DNA of 6,106 nucleotides, from NCBI GenBank assembly GCA_946480485.1, contig CAMLJW010000326.1, positions 1-6,106 of the forward strand, given 5' to 3'. Made by a program: the position numbers and the translations under genes. The notes under the pieces were generated by a model, which worked only from the letters and a program-made list of their open reading frames with translations, did not search any database and had not been told where the DNA came from. Below are positions 1 to 5,716 of the stretch, in pieces. The stretch's first letter is position 1. Each line of letters starts with the position of its first letter. The DNA is from an uncultured Streptomyces sp. Lineage in GTDB: Bacteria > Actinomycetota > Actinomycetes > Streptomycetales > Streptomycetaceae.

Positions 1-298
1 GAAACAGGACCGCCAGCTCCCGCTCGGTGAGCGGCGCGGCGGCCTCCACCCGCCCCCGAGGCCCCGAACCAAGCGCTCGCCCGGTCTCCTCCAGCAGCAC
101 CGGAAGCATGCCAGGGTCGGTGCACTCCTCGATCAAGCTCGCGTGCCCACTCCACCAGCGCGTGAGCGCCCGGCAGGTCGCCACGGGCCTGGCGCACCGA
201 TGCGAGCACCAGGAACGCCTGGGCGCGGTCTACGACCATGCTGTCGAGCCCGAGCAGCTCCAGCGCGCGGCTGAGCTGCTCCTCGGCCTCCGCGAGCT
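1..298 (-). pseudogene. Remnant of a LuxR-family (LAL/MalT-like) transcriptional regulator, C-terminal part
   Basis: Read on the minus strand from about 298, the sequence gives helical-repeat text (EAEEQLSRALELLGLDS, then VVDRAQAFLVLASVRQARGD). This is typical of the TPR-like region before the DNA-binding domain in large LuxR-family ATPase regulators. It is followed by LIEECTDPGMLPVLLEETGR and then PLTERELAVLF, the first helix of a LuxR-type helix-turn-helix, which runs off the left edge. The two halves are in different frames. A one-base insertion lies near 133-140, where ARE-LIEECTDPG would be restored by removing one base. A TAG stop sits directly upstream in frame (298-296), and protein-like text stops there, so the 5' part of the gene is missing. 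No start codon with a ribosome binding site exists. I infer a truncated, frameshifted and non-functional remnant. Whether the helix-turn-helix continues intact outside the window cannot be seen. Confidence 0.6.
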
Positions 299-343
299 AC
301 GAGTGTGACCCGCATCTCCTTTCTGTCCAGTTCCTCAGATGTC

Positions 344-367
344 GGGTAAAATGCCGAGGCACTACCC
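344..367 (+). promoter_or_regulatory. Imperfect inverted repeat containing a possible -10 box (TAAAAT)
   Basis: Outer arms GGGTA (344-348) and TACCC (363-367) enclose inner arms TGCC (352-355) and GGCA (358-361), so the element is a two-part palindrome. TAAAAT at 347-352 is a fair sigma-70-type -10 hexamer in an otherwise GC-rich stretch, but the -35 region at the right distance (about 323-329) matches poorly. It could be an operator over a weak plus-strand promoter for the response regulator about 400 bases downstream, or chance. Confidence is low. Confidence 0.2.
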
Positions 368-706
368 ATGTCCTTGGTCGGCTTGTAGTACGGAGGGAAC
401 GAGATCCCGGTGCCCGGCCCTCCCCAAAGGGATTCGCAGCTGGATCCTCGTTGGCTGCCATGGTTCTCCTCGATCGCCGCCCGAGGCTCTTCGTGGCCTT
501 CGTCGACCAGGCTGGTCTCCGGCCGCGAACCGCACAAGGGGGCGAACCCGCGTCTTCATGTCGTGCACGCCACACCCCTGGGGTCGTGAATGCGAGCTAA
601 GACGTTTGCGAGGTCCGATGTGGCATGCTTCGCGGTCGACCGACCGATGGGTTGGTTCGTCCCTCGTGTGAGCCGCACGGTCCATGCATGCTCGCCCGAG
701 GAACCT

Positions 707-712
707 AGGAGG
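707..712 (+). promoter_or_regulatory. Strong Shine-Dalgarno sequence AGGAGG
   Basis: AGGAGG at 707-712 stands 8 bases before ATG 721. It is the best ribosome binding site in the window. It points at the mini-ORF (721-762), not directly at the response regulator frame. No comparable site precedes the other in-frame starts of the regulator (ATG 684, GTG 759), so ribosomes recruited here most likely feed the regulator by coupling. Confidence 0.7.
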
Positions 713-720
713 TCCCGGCG

Positions 721-762
721 ATGACCGCCCAGCTGGAGCCGAAAACCACCCACCGATCGTGA
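721..762 (+). CDS. 13-codon leader ORF coupled to the response regulator
   Basis: The ORF reads MTAQLEPKTTHRS and stops at TGA 760-762. It has a perfect AGGAGG at ideal spacing. Its stop overlaps the GTG start of the response regulator (759-761) as GTGA, the classical arrangement for translational coupling. The peptide has no run of one amino acid that would suggest attenuation. The alternative is that ATG 721 was once the start of the regulator itself and a one-base indel between 721 and 759 split it. In that case the regulator's first dozen residues are now in the wrong frame, and GTG 759 rescues translation. The sequence alone cannot decide between these. Confidence 0.4.
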   Translation: MTAQLEPKTTHRS

Positions 763-1493
763 CAACCGGGCCGGTCCGCGTGGTGCTCGCCGACGACAGC
801 TACCTCGTGCGCGAGGGGATCGAGCAGATCCTGGTGCCGGTCCCGGAGGTGGAGATCGTCGCCTCCTGCGAGGACGCGGACTCGCTGCTTGACTCGGTGG
901 AGCGTCTGGCGCCTGCCGTGGTGCTCACGGATATCCGGATGCCCCCCACGGGATCCGACGAGGGGATAAGAGTCGCCGCGACATTGCGCCAGAGGCACCC
1001 GCAAATCGGCGTCGTCGTCCTGAGTCACTACGCGGACCCCCGCTACGTGCTGCGGTTGCTCGACGCGGGTTGTGAGGGGCGCGCCTACCTGCTCAAGGAC
1101 CGCGTCCACAACCGTGACGAGTTGGTGTCGGCGATCCAAGCCGTGGCGGAAGGGGGCTCGGTGATCGATGCCAAGGTCGTCGAGATCCTCGTACAGGCGA
1201 GAGCCAGGGCTGCGCAATCCCCGCTCGCAAAGCTGACGCCCCGAGAACTCGAGCTCCTGACTGCGGTCGCCGAGGGCAAGAGCAACTCGGCGATCGCGGA
1301 TACGTTCGTGCTTTCCAAACGCGCGGTCGAGAAACACCTCACCGGCATCTTCCTGAAACTGGGTCTCACCCATGCCTCGGAATCGGACGAGGTCAGCAAG
1401 CGAGTCATGGCGGTCCTGATGTTCCTCTCGGACCGAGATCTGTTGTCGGCCGAGGAACCGGCGACACCGTCGCGGTCTCGCCCTCATCCCTAG
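759..1493 (+). CDS. NarL/FixJ-family response regulator (receiver + LuxR-type HTH)
   Basis: A cytoplasmic two-component transcription factor of 244 residues from GTG 759. Residues 5-120 are the receiver: acidic pair D12-D13 (VLADDSYLVREG), phospho-acceptor D58 (VVLTDIRMPP), switch S89 (VVVLSHY) and K113 (YLLKD). All catalytic positions are present. Residues about 156-225 are a LuxR-type helix-turn-helix: LTPRELELLTAVAEG, then the recognition helix in LSKRAVEKHLTGIFLKLGL. The usual length for this family is 205-250, so it is complete. I chose GTG 759 because the receiver begins right after it and it overlaps the stop of the preceding mini-ORF. ATG 684 is in frame (269 residues) but has no ribosome binding site and adds non-conserved text. 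The likely partner is the HisKA_3 kinase at 1943-3790, an inference from proximity and family pairing. Its DNA targets are unknown. Confidence 0.93.
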   Translation: MTTGPVRVVLADDSYLVREGIEQILVPVPEVEIVASCEDADSLLDSVERLAPAVVLTDIRMPPTGSDEGIRVAATLRQRHPQIGVVVLSHYADPRYVLRLLDAGCEGRAYLLKDRVHNRDELVSAIQAVAEGGSVIDAKVVEILVQARARAAQSPLAKLTPRELELLTAVAEGKSNSAIADTFVLSKRAVEKHLTGIFLKLGLTHASESDEVSKRVMAVLMFLSDRDLLSAEEPATPSRSRPHP

Positions 1494-1508
1494 GCCGCGG
1501 GCGGGCGC

Positions 1509-1924
1509 GTGCCGGGTTCGGGGCGGTCAACCGTCCCCTCCGACGGGTGTGGACAGGCTGGCGAGGGTGCATCCCCCGTGTCACGGTCTCTGAACGCGGC
1601 CCGGCGTGTGATCGCGGCGACCCCCGGCTTCGAGCCGTTGGGCGAGGCAGCCTCAGGCGAGGAAGCACTCGCACTGGCGGCTGAGCTCAGCCCCGAGCTC
1701 ATCCTCCTGGATGTCCGCATGCCGGTGATGGACGGGATCGAGACGGCGCGCCGCCTCAGCGCGGAGCACCCTGGAGCGGTCGTCGTCCTGATCTCGATCA
1801 ACGATCCGGCCGAGTTGCCTCAGGGAGTCGAGTGCTGCGGGGCCAAGGCGCTGATCCGGAAGCAGGACTTCGGATCCGGACTTCCTCATCAGCCGACGGC
1901 TCGGTCGGGTGCGGGGGTGCCTAG
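1509..1924 (+). pseudogene. Degraded receiver-only response regulator
   Basis: From GTG 1509 or, better, GTG 1578 the frame gives a receiver domain: AARRVIAATPGFEPLGEAAS, then ELILLDVRMPVMDGIETARR with the phospho-acceptor Asp, then VVVLISIND, and ALIRKQDF with the conserved Lys. The first strand with the Asp pair (normally VLIVDD just before this point) is absent in all three frames, replaced by text without homology. After KQDFG the frame gives no receiver-like ending and stays open to 2231, antisense to the kinase gene. A stop in another frame at 1922-1924, and a GGACTTC direct repeat (1866-1872 and 1879-1885), suggest an indel there. There is no output domain. It starts 15 bases after the intact regulator's stop, so it was probably co-transcribed with it. 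Without the Mg-binding pair, phosphorylation is unlikely. I call it a pseudogene, though an atypical receiver acting by protein contact is possible. Confidence 0.6.
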
Positions 1925-1942
1925 TGGACGAAGCTTGCCGGT

Positions 1943-3790
1943 TCAGGCTGAGAGCGAGCCTCTCCTTGTCGATATCGGCACGGGAACCGTGCCCCGGACA
2001 CTCGTCCCGGCCCCTGGCCGGGACTGGACTTCGAGCCTCCCGCCGACCACGGCGAGCCGGTCGCGCATGTTGGTGAAGCCCGCTCCAGCCCTCGTTTCCT
2101 CTTCGGCAAACCCCCCGCCGTCGTCGCGAACCTCGAAGTCGAGCGTGCCGTTCGCCACCACCGAAATCGAGGCCGACCGAGCGTGGGCATGTTTGGCGAC
2201 GTTCTGCAGCGCCTCGACGCAGCAGAAGTAGACGGCACTCTCGATCTCCGGTGTGTACCGGCCGAGGCCGACGGCCTTGACTGTCGTGGCCACCGGCGTG
2301 CTATCGCCGAGGGCGCGAAGCGCCTCCTCGAGGCCCCTGTCGACCAGTAACGCCGGATAGACGCCGTGCGCAAGCGAGCGCATCTCCTCGAGCGCGGCCT
2401 CCGCCACGCTTGCGAGTTCACCGAGCATCGCCGCCACATGGTCGGGCTCGTTGCGAATCGACTCGCCGAGGAGCTCAAGCTTGATGCGAAGTGCGACGAG
2501 CCTCTGCTGCGCGCCGTCGTGGAGGTCGCGCTCGATCCGCCGTCGTTCCGCGTCCCGCGCGGACGCGATGCGACTGCGGGACGTCCACAGCTCGGCGACG
2601 GCCGACTCGAGGTCGCGCTCCAGCCGGTCGTTCTGCACGGCGAGCTGCAGCACGCGGCCTGCGCTGCGCACCAGCTCCGGGTCTCGATTGAGGCCGTCGT
2701 CGTGAACGATCACCGCCACTGTCTGCCCGTCCTTCTCGACAGGCGTGGTCGTGCGACCCGGTCTGACGTGGGCCGGGACGATCCAACGATCCCTCGAATC
2801 GACGAAGCTGCGGTCGCCGCCATCGGGACCGATCCGGAATCCAAGCTCGAGCGACGGGTCGCCCAGTGCGTCCGCAAGGACCGTTCGAAGGCGCGTCGCG
2901 CTCGCATCCGGACCGAGCTGCGCCAGCATCCGCTTGAGGGCGACGCCAGCGGCCGTGCTCGCGAACAGGAGCGCCAGCAAGAATCCGTACGCCCACGTCG
3001 ACCGCGTGATCACGAGAGCCCACGCCAGCACGCCGCGGGTGGTGCTGCCCGGATCGAAGAGGCCGACGCTCGCGGCCTGGACCGCCCCGATCGTGAACAC
3101 AAGAATCAGCGCCGGAGCGTAGATCGGTACGAGCATCCGCCTCCGTGCCGGGGTCGCGTCGAACAAGCGGACAATCAGCACGCCGGCGGTGACGATCATC
3201 AGCGCCGCGGCCACGTAGGCGTCCGGGCCGCCGCTCCTGCTGGCGAGTGCGGGCCGGTCGGCAATCATGAACGGGTTCTCGGGGCATGCCGCGTCACAGG
3301 CTCCGAGCTGGTGTTGGCTCGAGACCGTAGGCGCGAATACATTCTCCGGGATCGTCTTCCAAACGACGATCAGCGCAATCGCCCCCAGCAGGATCTTGTC
3401 GACGCGACGCGTCAACCGTCCGTCCGGGAAGGCGAAGACCAGGTAGAAGCCCAAGACGACCACGAGCGACTCGAACAGCACGCCGACGGTGTACAGAAGC
3501 CCACTGGAAGCGCCCTGAAGTGCCTTTCCCAGGTTGACGAATCCGAGCGCGAGCAGCAGGAGCCCGGTCCGATCGCTTGGCCGATGTCGTAGCCAGTAGA
3601 AGGCGACCAGGAATGTGCCGATGACCAAATTGGCGATGAAGAGCCCGTAAGCGCCCGGCCGCGTGAAGTGGTCGCTCGTCGCGACCAGCGTTGCCCCGGC
3701 TACGCCGAGTGCTGCGCCGATGACCGCCAGGTGCGTGGCCGCCGGGAGCCGGCGCAAGCACGATCGGGCTTGCAGCCAGGACGAAACCAC
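1943..3790 (-). CDS. Membrane sensor histidine kinase, NarX-like (HisKA_3/HATPase_c)
   Basis: A two-component sensor of 615 residues. The N-terminal half has about eight hydrophobic segments (roughly 20-38, 48-67, 75-91, 98-121, 133-147, 192-208, 220-243, 254-285). A loop between the fifth and sixth carries two Cys in CDAACPENPFMIAD (165-178), possibly the sensing or disulfide site outside the membrane. A small linker domain (about 296-375) and a short coiled coil (380-415) lead to the HisKA_3 dimerisation helix, with phospho-acceptor H424 in IERDLHDGAQQRL. The ATPase domain has the N box (EALQNVAKHA, E526/N530), G1 (RDDGGGF, from D556) and G2 (GAGFTNMRDRL). It is complete. I chose GTG 3790 because GGAGG at 3799-3803 lies 8 bases before it. 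A TTG at 3859 is in frame (638 residues) but lacks a site. It converges on the response regulator at 759-1493, which it probably phosphorylates. The signal is unknown. Confidence 0.95.
   Translation of the reverse strand: MVSSWLQARSCLRRLPAATHLAVIGAALGVAGATLVATSDHFTRPGAYGLFIANLVIGTFLVAFYWLRHRPSDRTGLLLLALGFVNLGKALQGASSGLLYTVGVLFESLVVVLGFYLVFAFPDGRLTRRVDKILLGAIALIVVWKTIPENVFAPTVSSQHQLGACDAACPENPFMIADRPALASRSGGPDAYVAAALMIVTAGVLIVRLFDATPARRRMLVPIYAPALILVFTIGAVQAASVGLFDPGSTTRGVLAWALVITRSTWAYGFLLALLFASTAAGVALKRMLAQLGPDASATRLRTVLADALGDPSLELGFRIGPDGGDRSFVDSRDRWIVPAHVRPGRTTTPVEKDGQTVAVIVHDDGLNRDPELVRSAGRVLQLAVQNDRLERDLESAVAELWTSRSRIASARDAERRRIERDLHDGAQQRLVALRIKLELLGESIRNEPDHVAAMLGELASVAEAALEEMRSLAHGVYPALLVDRGLEEALRALGDSTPVATTVKAVGLGRYTPEIESAVYFCCVEALQNVAKHAHARSASISVVANGTLDFEVRDDGGGFAEEETRAGAGFTNMRDRLAVVGGRLEVQSRPGAGTSVRGTVPVPISTRRGSLSA
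2004..2024. repeat. Perfect 9-bp hairpin inside the kinase 3' end
   Basis: GTCCCGGCC (2004-2012) and GGCCGGGAC (2016-2024) form a perfect stem with a three-base loop. It lies in codons for the SRPGAG region near the end of the kinase, 60 bases before its stop on the minus strand and about 80 bases past the end of the degraded receiver on the plus strand. No T-run follows on either side. It could slow or stop read-through between the convergent units, but GC-rich coding sequence also makes such stems by chance. Confidence 0.3.
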
Positions 3791-3798
3791 CCTCACGA

Positions 3799-3803
3799 CC
3801 TCC
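3799..3803 (-). promoter_or_regulatory. Shine-Dalgarno sequence that decides the kinase start
   Basis: GGAGG on the minus strand (CCTCC on plus) lies 8 bases before GTG 3790. A second in-frame GTG two codons upstream is only 2 bases from it, too close, and the TTG at 3859 has nothing similar. This is why the kinase start is placed at 3790. Confidence 0.65.
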
Positions 3804-3850
3804 GATCCTGATGGATTTGATCCCAAACGGGTGATGCGCAGCCATCGCGA

Positions 3851-3873
3851 AGGAGACAAAGTCCAGGAGACAA
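3851..3873. repeat. Direct repeat AGGAGACAA (two copies)
   Basis: AGGAGACAA occurs at 3851-3859 and 3865-3873, 14 bases apart, with a shorter AGACAA at 3890-3895. They lie about 60-105 bases upstream of the kinase start. They could be binding sites for a regulator of the kinase gene, but 14-base spacing does not fit one face of the helix, and the copies are short. Confidence 0.25.
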
Positions 3874-4043
3874 GAGTCCATCAGGCCCAAGACAATCGGC
3901 GGCCCCAACTAGAGGAGTTGAACTGCATCCGCGCCGAGGCGGACGACCCGAGCAGCGCGTGAGGCGCACAACGGAAACTGGCGGTCAGAGATAGCTGGGC
4001 GCACGCCGACCAGCCTCCATCCTGCCCAACCCGCCGGGAAGAG

Positions 4044-4097
4044 GGCAATCTGTAGGCAACCTGTCGCAGTGCCCAGGCAACCTGTCGGCAACCCGCC
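4044..4097 (+). promoter_or_regulatory. Four 11-bp repeats in two tandem pairs: probable operator array
   Basis: Units are GGCAATCTGTA (4044-4054), GGCAACCTGTC (4055-4065), GGCAACCTGTC (4076-4086) and GGCAACCCGCC (4087-4097), consensus GGCAAYCTGTM. The first two abut, as do the last two, and the pairs are separated by 10 bases. Unit starts are therefore 0, 11, 32 and 43 bases apart, close to whole helical turns, so all copies face the same side. The array ends 8 bases before the -35 box of the XRE-TPR promoter. The position and phasing suggest cooperative binding of an activator, or autoregulation by the downstream gene product. The binding protein is an inference. Confidence 0.6.
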
Positions 4098-4105
4098 CCA
4101 CGAAG

Positions 4106-4134
4106 TTCCTGCTCAGCCCGATCGCGGCTAACGT
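4106..4134 (+). promoter_or_regulatory. Probable sigma-70-type promoter of the XRE-TPR gene
   Basis: TTCCTG (4106-4111) and TAACGT (4129-4134) are separated by exactly 17 bases. TAACGT is a reasonable -10 for a high-GC actinobacterium, and the -35 is weak (TTnnnn), which fits a promoter needing help from a protein bound at the adjacent repeats. Transcription would start near 4141, giving a leader of about 25 bases to ATG 4167, just enough for the ribosome binding site. Confidence 0.5.
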
Positions 4135-4166
4135 CGCGGACATGTACGGCCCAGAGGGAGAGCCAG

Positions 4167-5357
4167 ATGGGGACGCCCCCTGCTCCCGATCCCGATCCGG
4201 ACGCCCTGAAGAGGGCGCGGGAGCGGCGCGGCCTTTCCCAGACCGACGTGGCCCGCCTGCTTGGCGTGCCCGCCGCCGACCGCAACCAGGTCGCCCGGTG
4301 GGAGCACGGCGCGCACACTCCGCAGTTGCATTACCAGCGGCGGTTGTGGGCGCTGTTCCCCGAGCTCGCCCCGGACGGCGGGACTGACGTGGAGCGGCGC
4401 GCGTTTCTTGGCATCTTCGGCACCACTGGTGCGGTCCTGGCCGCGGACGCCACAAGCCCCCTGCGAGAGCCTCCGGGTAGAACTGGGCAGCGGTCCCTCA
4501 GCGAGGCGAGCATCCCATCGGGAGTTGACATCGGCGCGCTGATCCTCGAGGCCAGAAAGCTCGACGACCAGCTCGGCGGCGCCCGGGTCTGGCCGCTCGC
4601 GCACCGCCTGCCCGCCATCGCTCTCGGCATGGGCGACATCGGCGCGGCCGCCGACGCCGCACAGCTGTGTGGGTGGCTCTGCTTCGACATGGACCGCCTC
4701 GACCACGCGCGGGGGTGGCTCAACCGCGCCCAGGAACTAGCCAGGGCGGCAGGGGATCGTTCCCTGCTTGCCTACGCGAACGGTTACCACGCCATCCTCG
4801 ACCTCTATGGGAAGCACCCCCGGCGCGCCATACCCGCCGCCCTGGCCGCCGTACAGACCGCTCGGGCCGCGCCGCCGGGGGTACGGTCGTGGCTTGCGAC
4901 CATCCAGGCCGAGAGCCACGCGGCCATCGGCGATGAGCGCGCCACCCTGGCAAGCCTTGAGCAGGCCGCGCTGCTCCTTCCCCAGCATCATCCCGACGAC
5001 GCGCCTCGGTGGCTGTACTTCCTCAGCCGGGGGGACCTCACCCAGGTCGAGGGGACCGCCAACCTCCGCCTTGGCCGCACCCGCCAAGCGCGCGCAGCGA
5101 TCCACGAGACGCTCGCATCCACGCCCGGATTCCTCAGAGAGCGAGCGTTGCACCTTGCCGCCCTTGCCCGCGCCCACGCGATCGACCGGGAATACGACGA
5201 GGGCGCCCGAGTTGCTGGGGAGGCGCTCAGGGTGGCGCGGGCCACCGGATCGGCCCGGGGGGTGCGTCGGGTCCGACAGGCCGCGGCCGCTCTTGAAGGA
5301 CGGGCCGCTGAGGAGCTGCGGGAGCAGCTCGCTGACGAGTGGAACACCCGCCGCTGA
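4167..5357 (+). CDS. XRE-family HTH regulator with C-terminal TPR-like domain
   Basis: Predicted cytoplasmic transcriptional regulator of 396 residues. Residues about 13-65 are a Cro/C1-type helix-turn-helix: LKRARERRGLSQTDVARLLG, then NQVARWEHGAHTP, where the Q-V-x-R-W-E recognition pattern is clear. An ERRAFLGIFGTTGAV segment (76-90) follows, hydrophobic after a twin arginine. From about 120 to 385 the protein is almost wholly alpha-helical Ala/Leu/Arg repeat text (for example RGWLNRAQELARAAGD, ALHLAALARAHAI, EGARVAGEALRVARATG), as in tetratricopeptide ligand- or peptide-binding domains. It starts at ATG 4167 behind GAGGGAG (4154-4160). The length is typical for actinobacterial XRE-TPR regulators. 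The promoter and phased repeats directly upstream suggest autoregulation. No structural genes are obviously linked, and the ligand and targets are unknown. Confidence 0.88.
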   Translation: MGTPPAPDPDPDALKRARERRGLSQTDVARLLGVPAADRNQVARWEHGAHTPQLHYQRRLWALFPELAPDGGTDVERRAFLGIFGTTGAVLAADATSPLREPPGRTGQRSLSEASIPSGVDIGALILEARKLDDQLGGARVWPLAHRLPAIALGMGDIGAAADAAQLCGWLCFDMDRLDHARGWLNRAQELARAAGDRSLLAYANGYHAILDLYGKHPRRAIPAALAAVQTARAAPPGVRSWLATIQAESHAAIGDERATLASLEQAALLLPQHHPDDAPRWLYFLSRGDLTQVEGTANLRLGRTRQARAAIHETLASTPGFLRERALHLAALARAHAIDREYDEGARVAGEALRVARATGSARGVRRVRQAAAALEGRAAEELREQLADEWNTRR

Positions 5358-5359
5358 CG

Positions 5360-5716
5360 CCGAACCGGGGCTCGATGCTGCTGCGCCCATGCGGGGGCGA
5401 GCCGGTTGGGAAGGTCGCTGAAGGCCCACTCCTGCAGGTCGGTGAGCAGCTCCAGGAACCAGTACGCCGTGGCGGCGGCGGGCACCCGAGGACCGCGGCG
5501 AGCGCCCAGCAGCGCCAGCTAGTGCCGGTGATGCAGCCGCGTACCAACCGAGCCCGCGGGATCGTATCCGATCCGGGTGATGTCACCGGCGTGAGGGTGG
5601 GGTGAGATGGCCATGGCGGCCGCCACGGCCACCGTCGTTGGGGCCGAGTTGCCGTCCGGCAGCAGGTCGGAGCGTTCCTTGCGAACGCCGAGGGGGGAGG
5701 GGGTGATGTCCGTCAT
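5360..5716 (-). pseudogene. Possible broken gene of unknown function with in-frame TAG
   Basis: One minus-strand frame reads MTDITPSPLGVRKERSDLLP from ATG 5716, through AGDITRIGYDPAGSVGTRLH, to a TAG at 5521-5519. The same frame continues as LALLGARRGPRVPAAATAYW and FLELLTDLQEWAFSDLPNRL. This second part looks like real protein (aromatic and amphipathic), and text of that quality ends about where the antisense XRE-TPR gene begins. I see no ribosome binding site before ATG 5716 or the internal ATG 5614. It could be a gene split by an amber stop and cut at its 3' end, or two small ORFs (the second from GTG 5485), or chance. G/C at third positions does not decide it: before the TAG, the opposite-strand frame from 5607 shares the same wobble positions. 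I recognise no family. Confidence 0.33.

Larger units (their letters stand above)
299..720. other. Intergenic region without a convincing gene
   Basis: Overlapping open frames exist on both strands here, but none has a ribosome binding site with recognisable protein text. A minus-strand stretch around 320-420 (containing PYYKPTKDMG and SEELDRKEMR) reads slightly protein-like but runs out of frame into the LuxR remnant. I do not call it a gene. The stretch contains the imperfect inverted repeat at 344-367, and its right end carries the ribosome binding site used by the mini-ORF at 721. A promoter for the response regulator should lie here, but I cannot place one firmly. Confidence 0.5.
3791..4166. 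other. Divergent intergenic region between kinase and XRE-TPR regulator
   Basis: 376 bases separate the starts of two divergent genes. The left part holds the kinase ribosome binding site (GGAGG, minus strand, 3799-3803) and direct repeats of AGGAGACAA. The middle (about 3900-4040) shows nothing I can name. The right part holds the phased 11-bp repeats (4044-4097) and the promoter of the XRE-TPR gene (4106-4134). I could not find a convincing promoter for the kinase on the minus strand. Open frames crossing the region are antisense to the XRE-TPR gene or lack start signals. Confidence 0.6.

Noticed and set aside
299..720. tRNA or other structured RNA in the gene-poor region
   Set aside because: I found no cloverleaf arms, TTCGA-type T loop or CCA end on either strand. 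Only the short palindrome at 344-367 stands out.
684..758. ATG 684 as the start of the response regulator
   Set aside because: It is in frame, but there is no Shine-Dalgarno sequence before it, it would read through the strong AGGAGG, and the added residues do not resemble a receiver N-terminus.
705..1487. A 260-residue minus-strand open frame over the response regulator
   Set aside because: It mirrors the regulator's codons and has no protein family features. The plus frame has a complete receiver and helix-turn-helix.
1924..2231. Extension of the receiver ORF to a 240-residue plus-strand protein ending at 2231
   Set aside because: This part is antisense to the intact C-terminal ATPase domain of the kinase and has no receiver or DNA-binding text. 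It is open only because of codon bias on the other strand.
2366..3592. A 408-residue plus-strand open frame
   Set aside because: It is fully antisense to the kinase, rich in Arg/Glu/Gln low-complexity text, and has no domain or ribosome binding site. It is a shadow frame.
4044..4097. CRISPR-like array
   Set aside because: Units are 11 bases, mostly abutting, with no unique spacers of 25-40 bases. They fit an operator, not a CRISPR.
3881..4318. Minus-strand ORFs crossing the divergent region into the XRE-TPR gene
   Set aside because: They begin inside the antisense of the DNA-binding domain and cross the promoter and repeat array. There is no ribosome binding site or recognisable domain.
5607..5705. 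Plus-strand ORF from ATG 5607 running into the membrane protein frame
   Set aside because: The Ala/Thr-rich beginning has no homology I can see, while ATG 5706 has its own strong ribosome binding site and starts the first hydrophobic helix.
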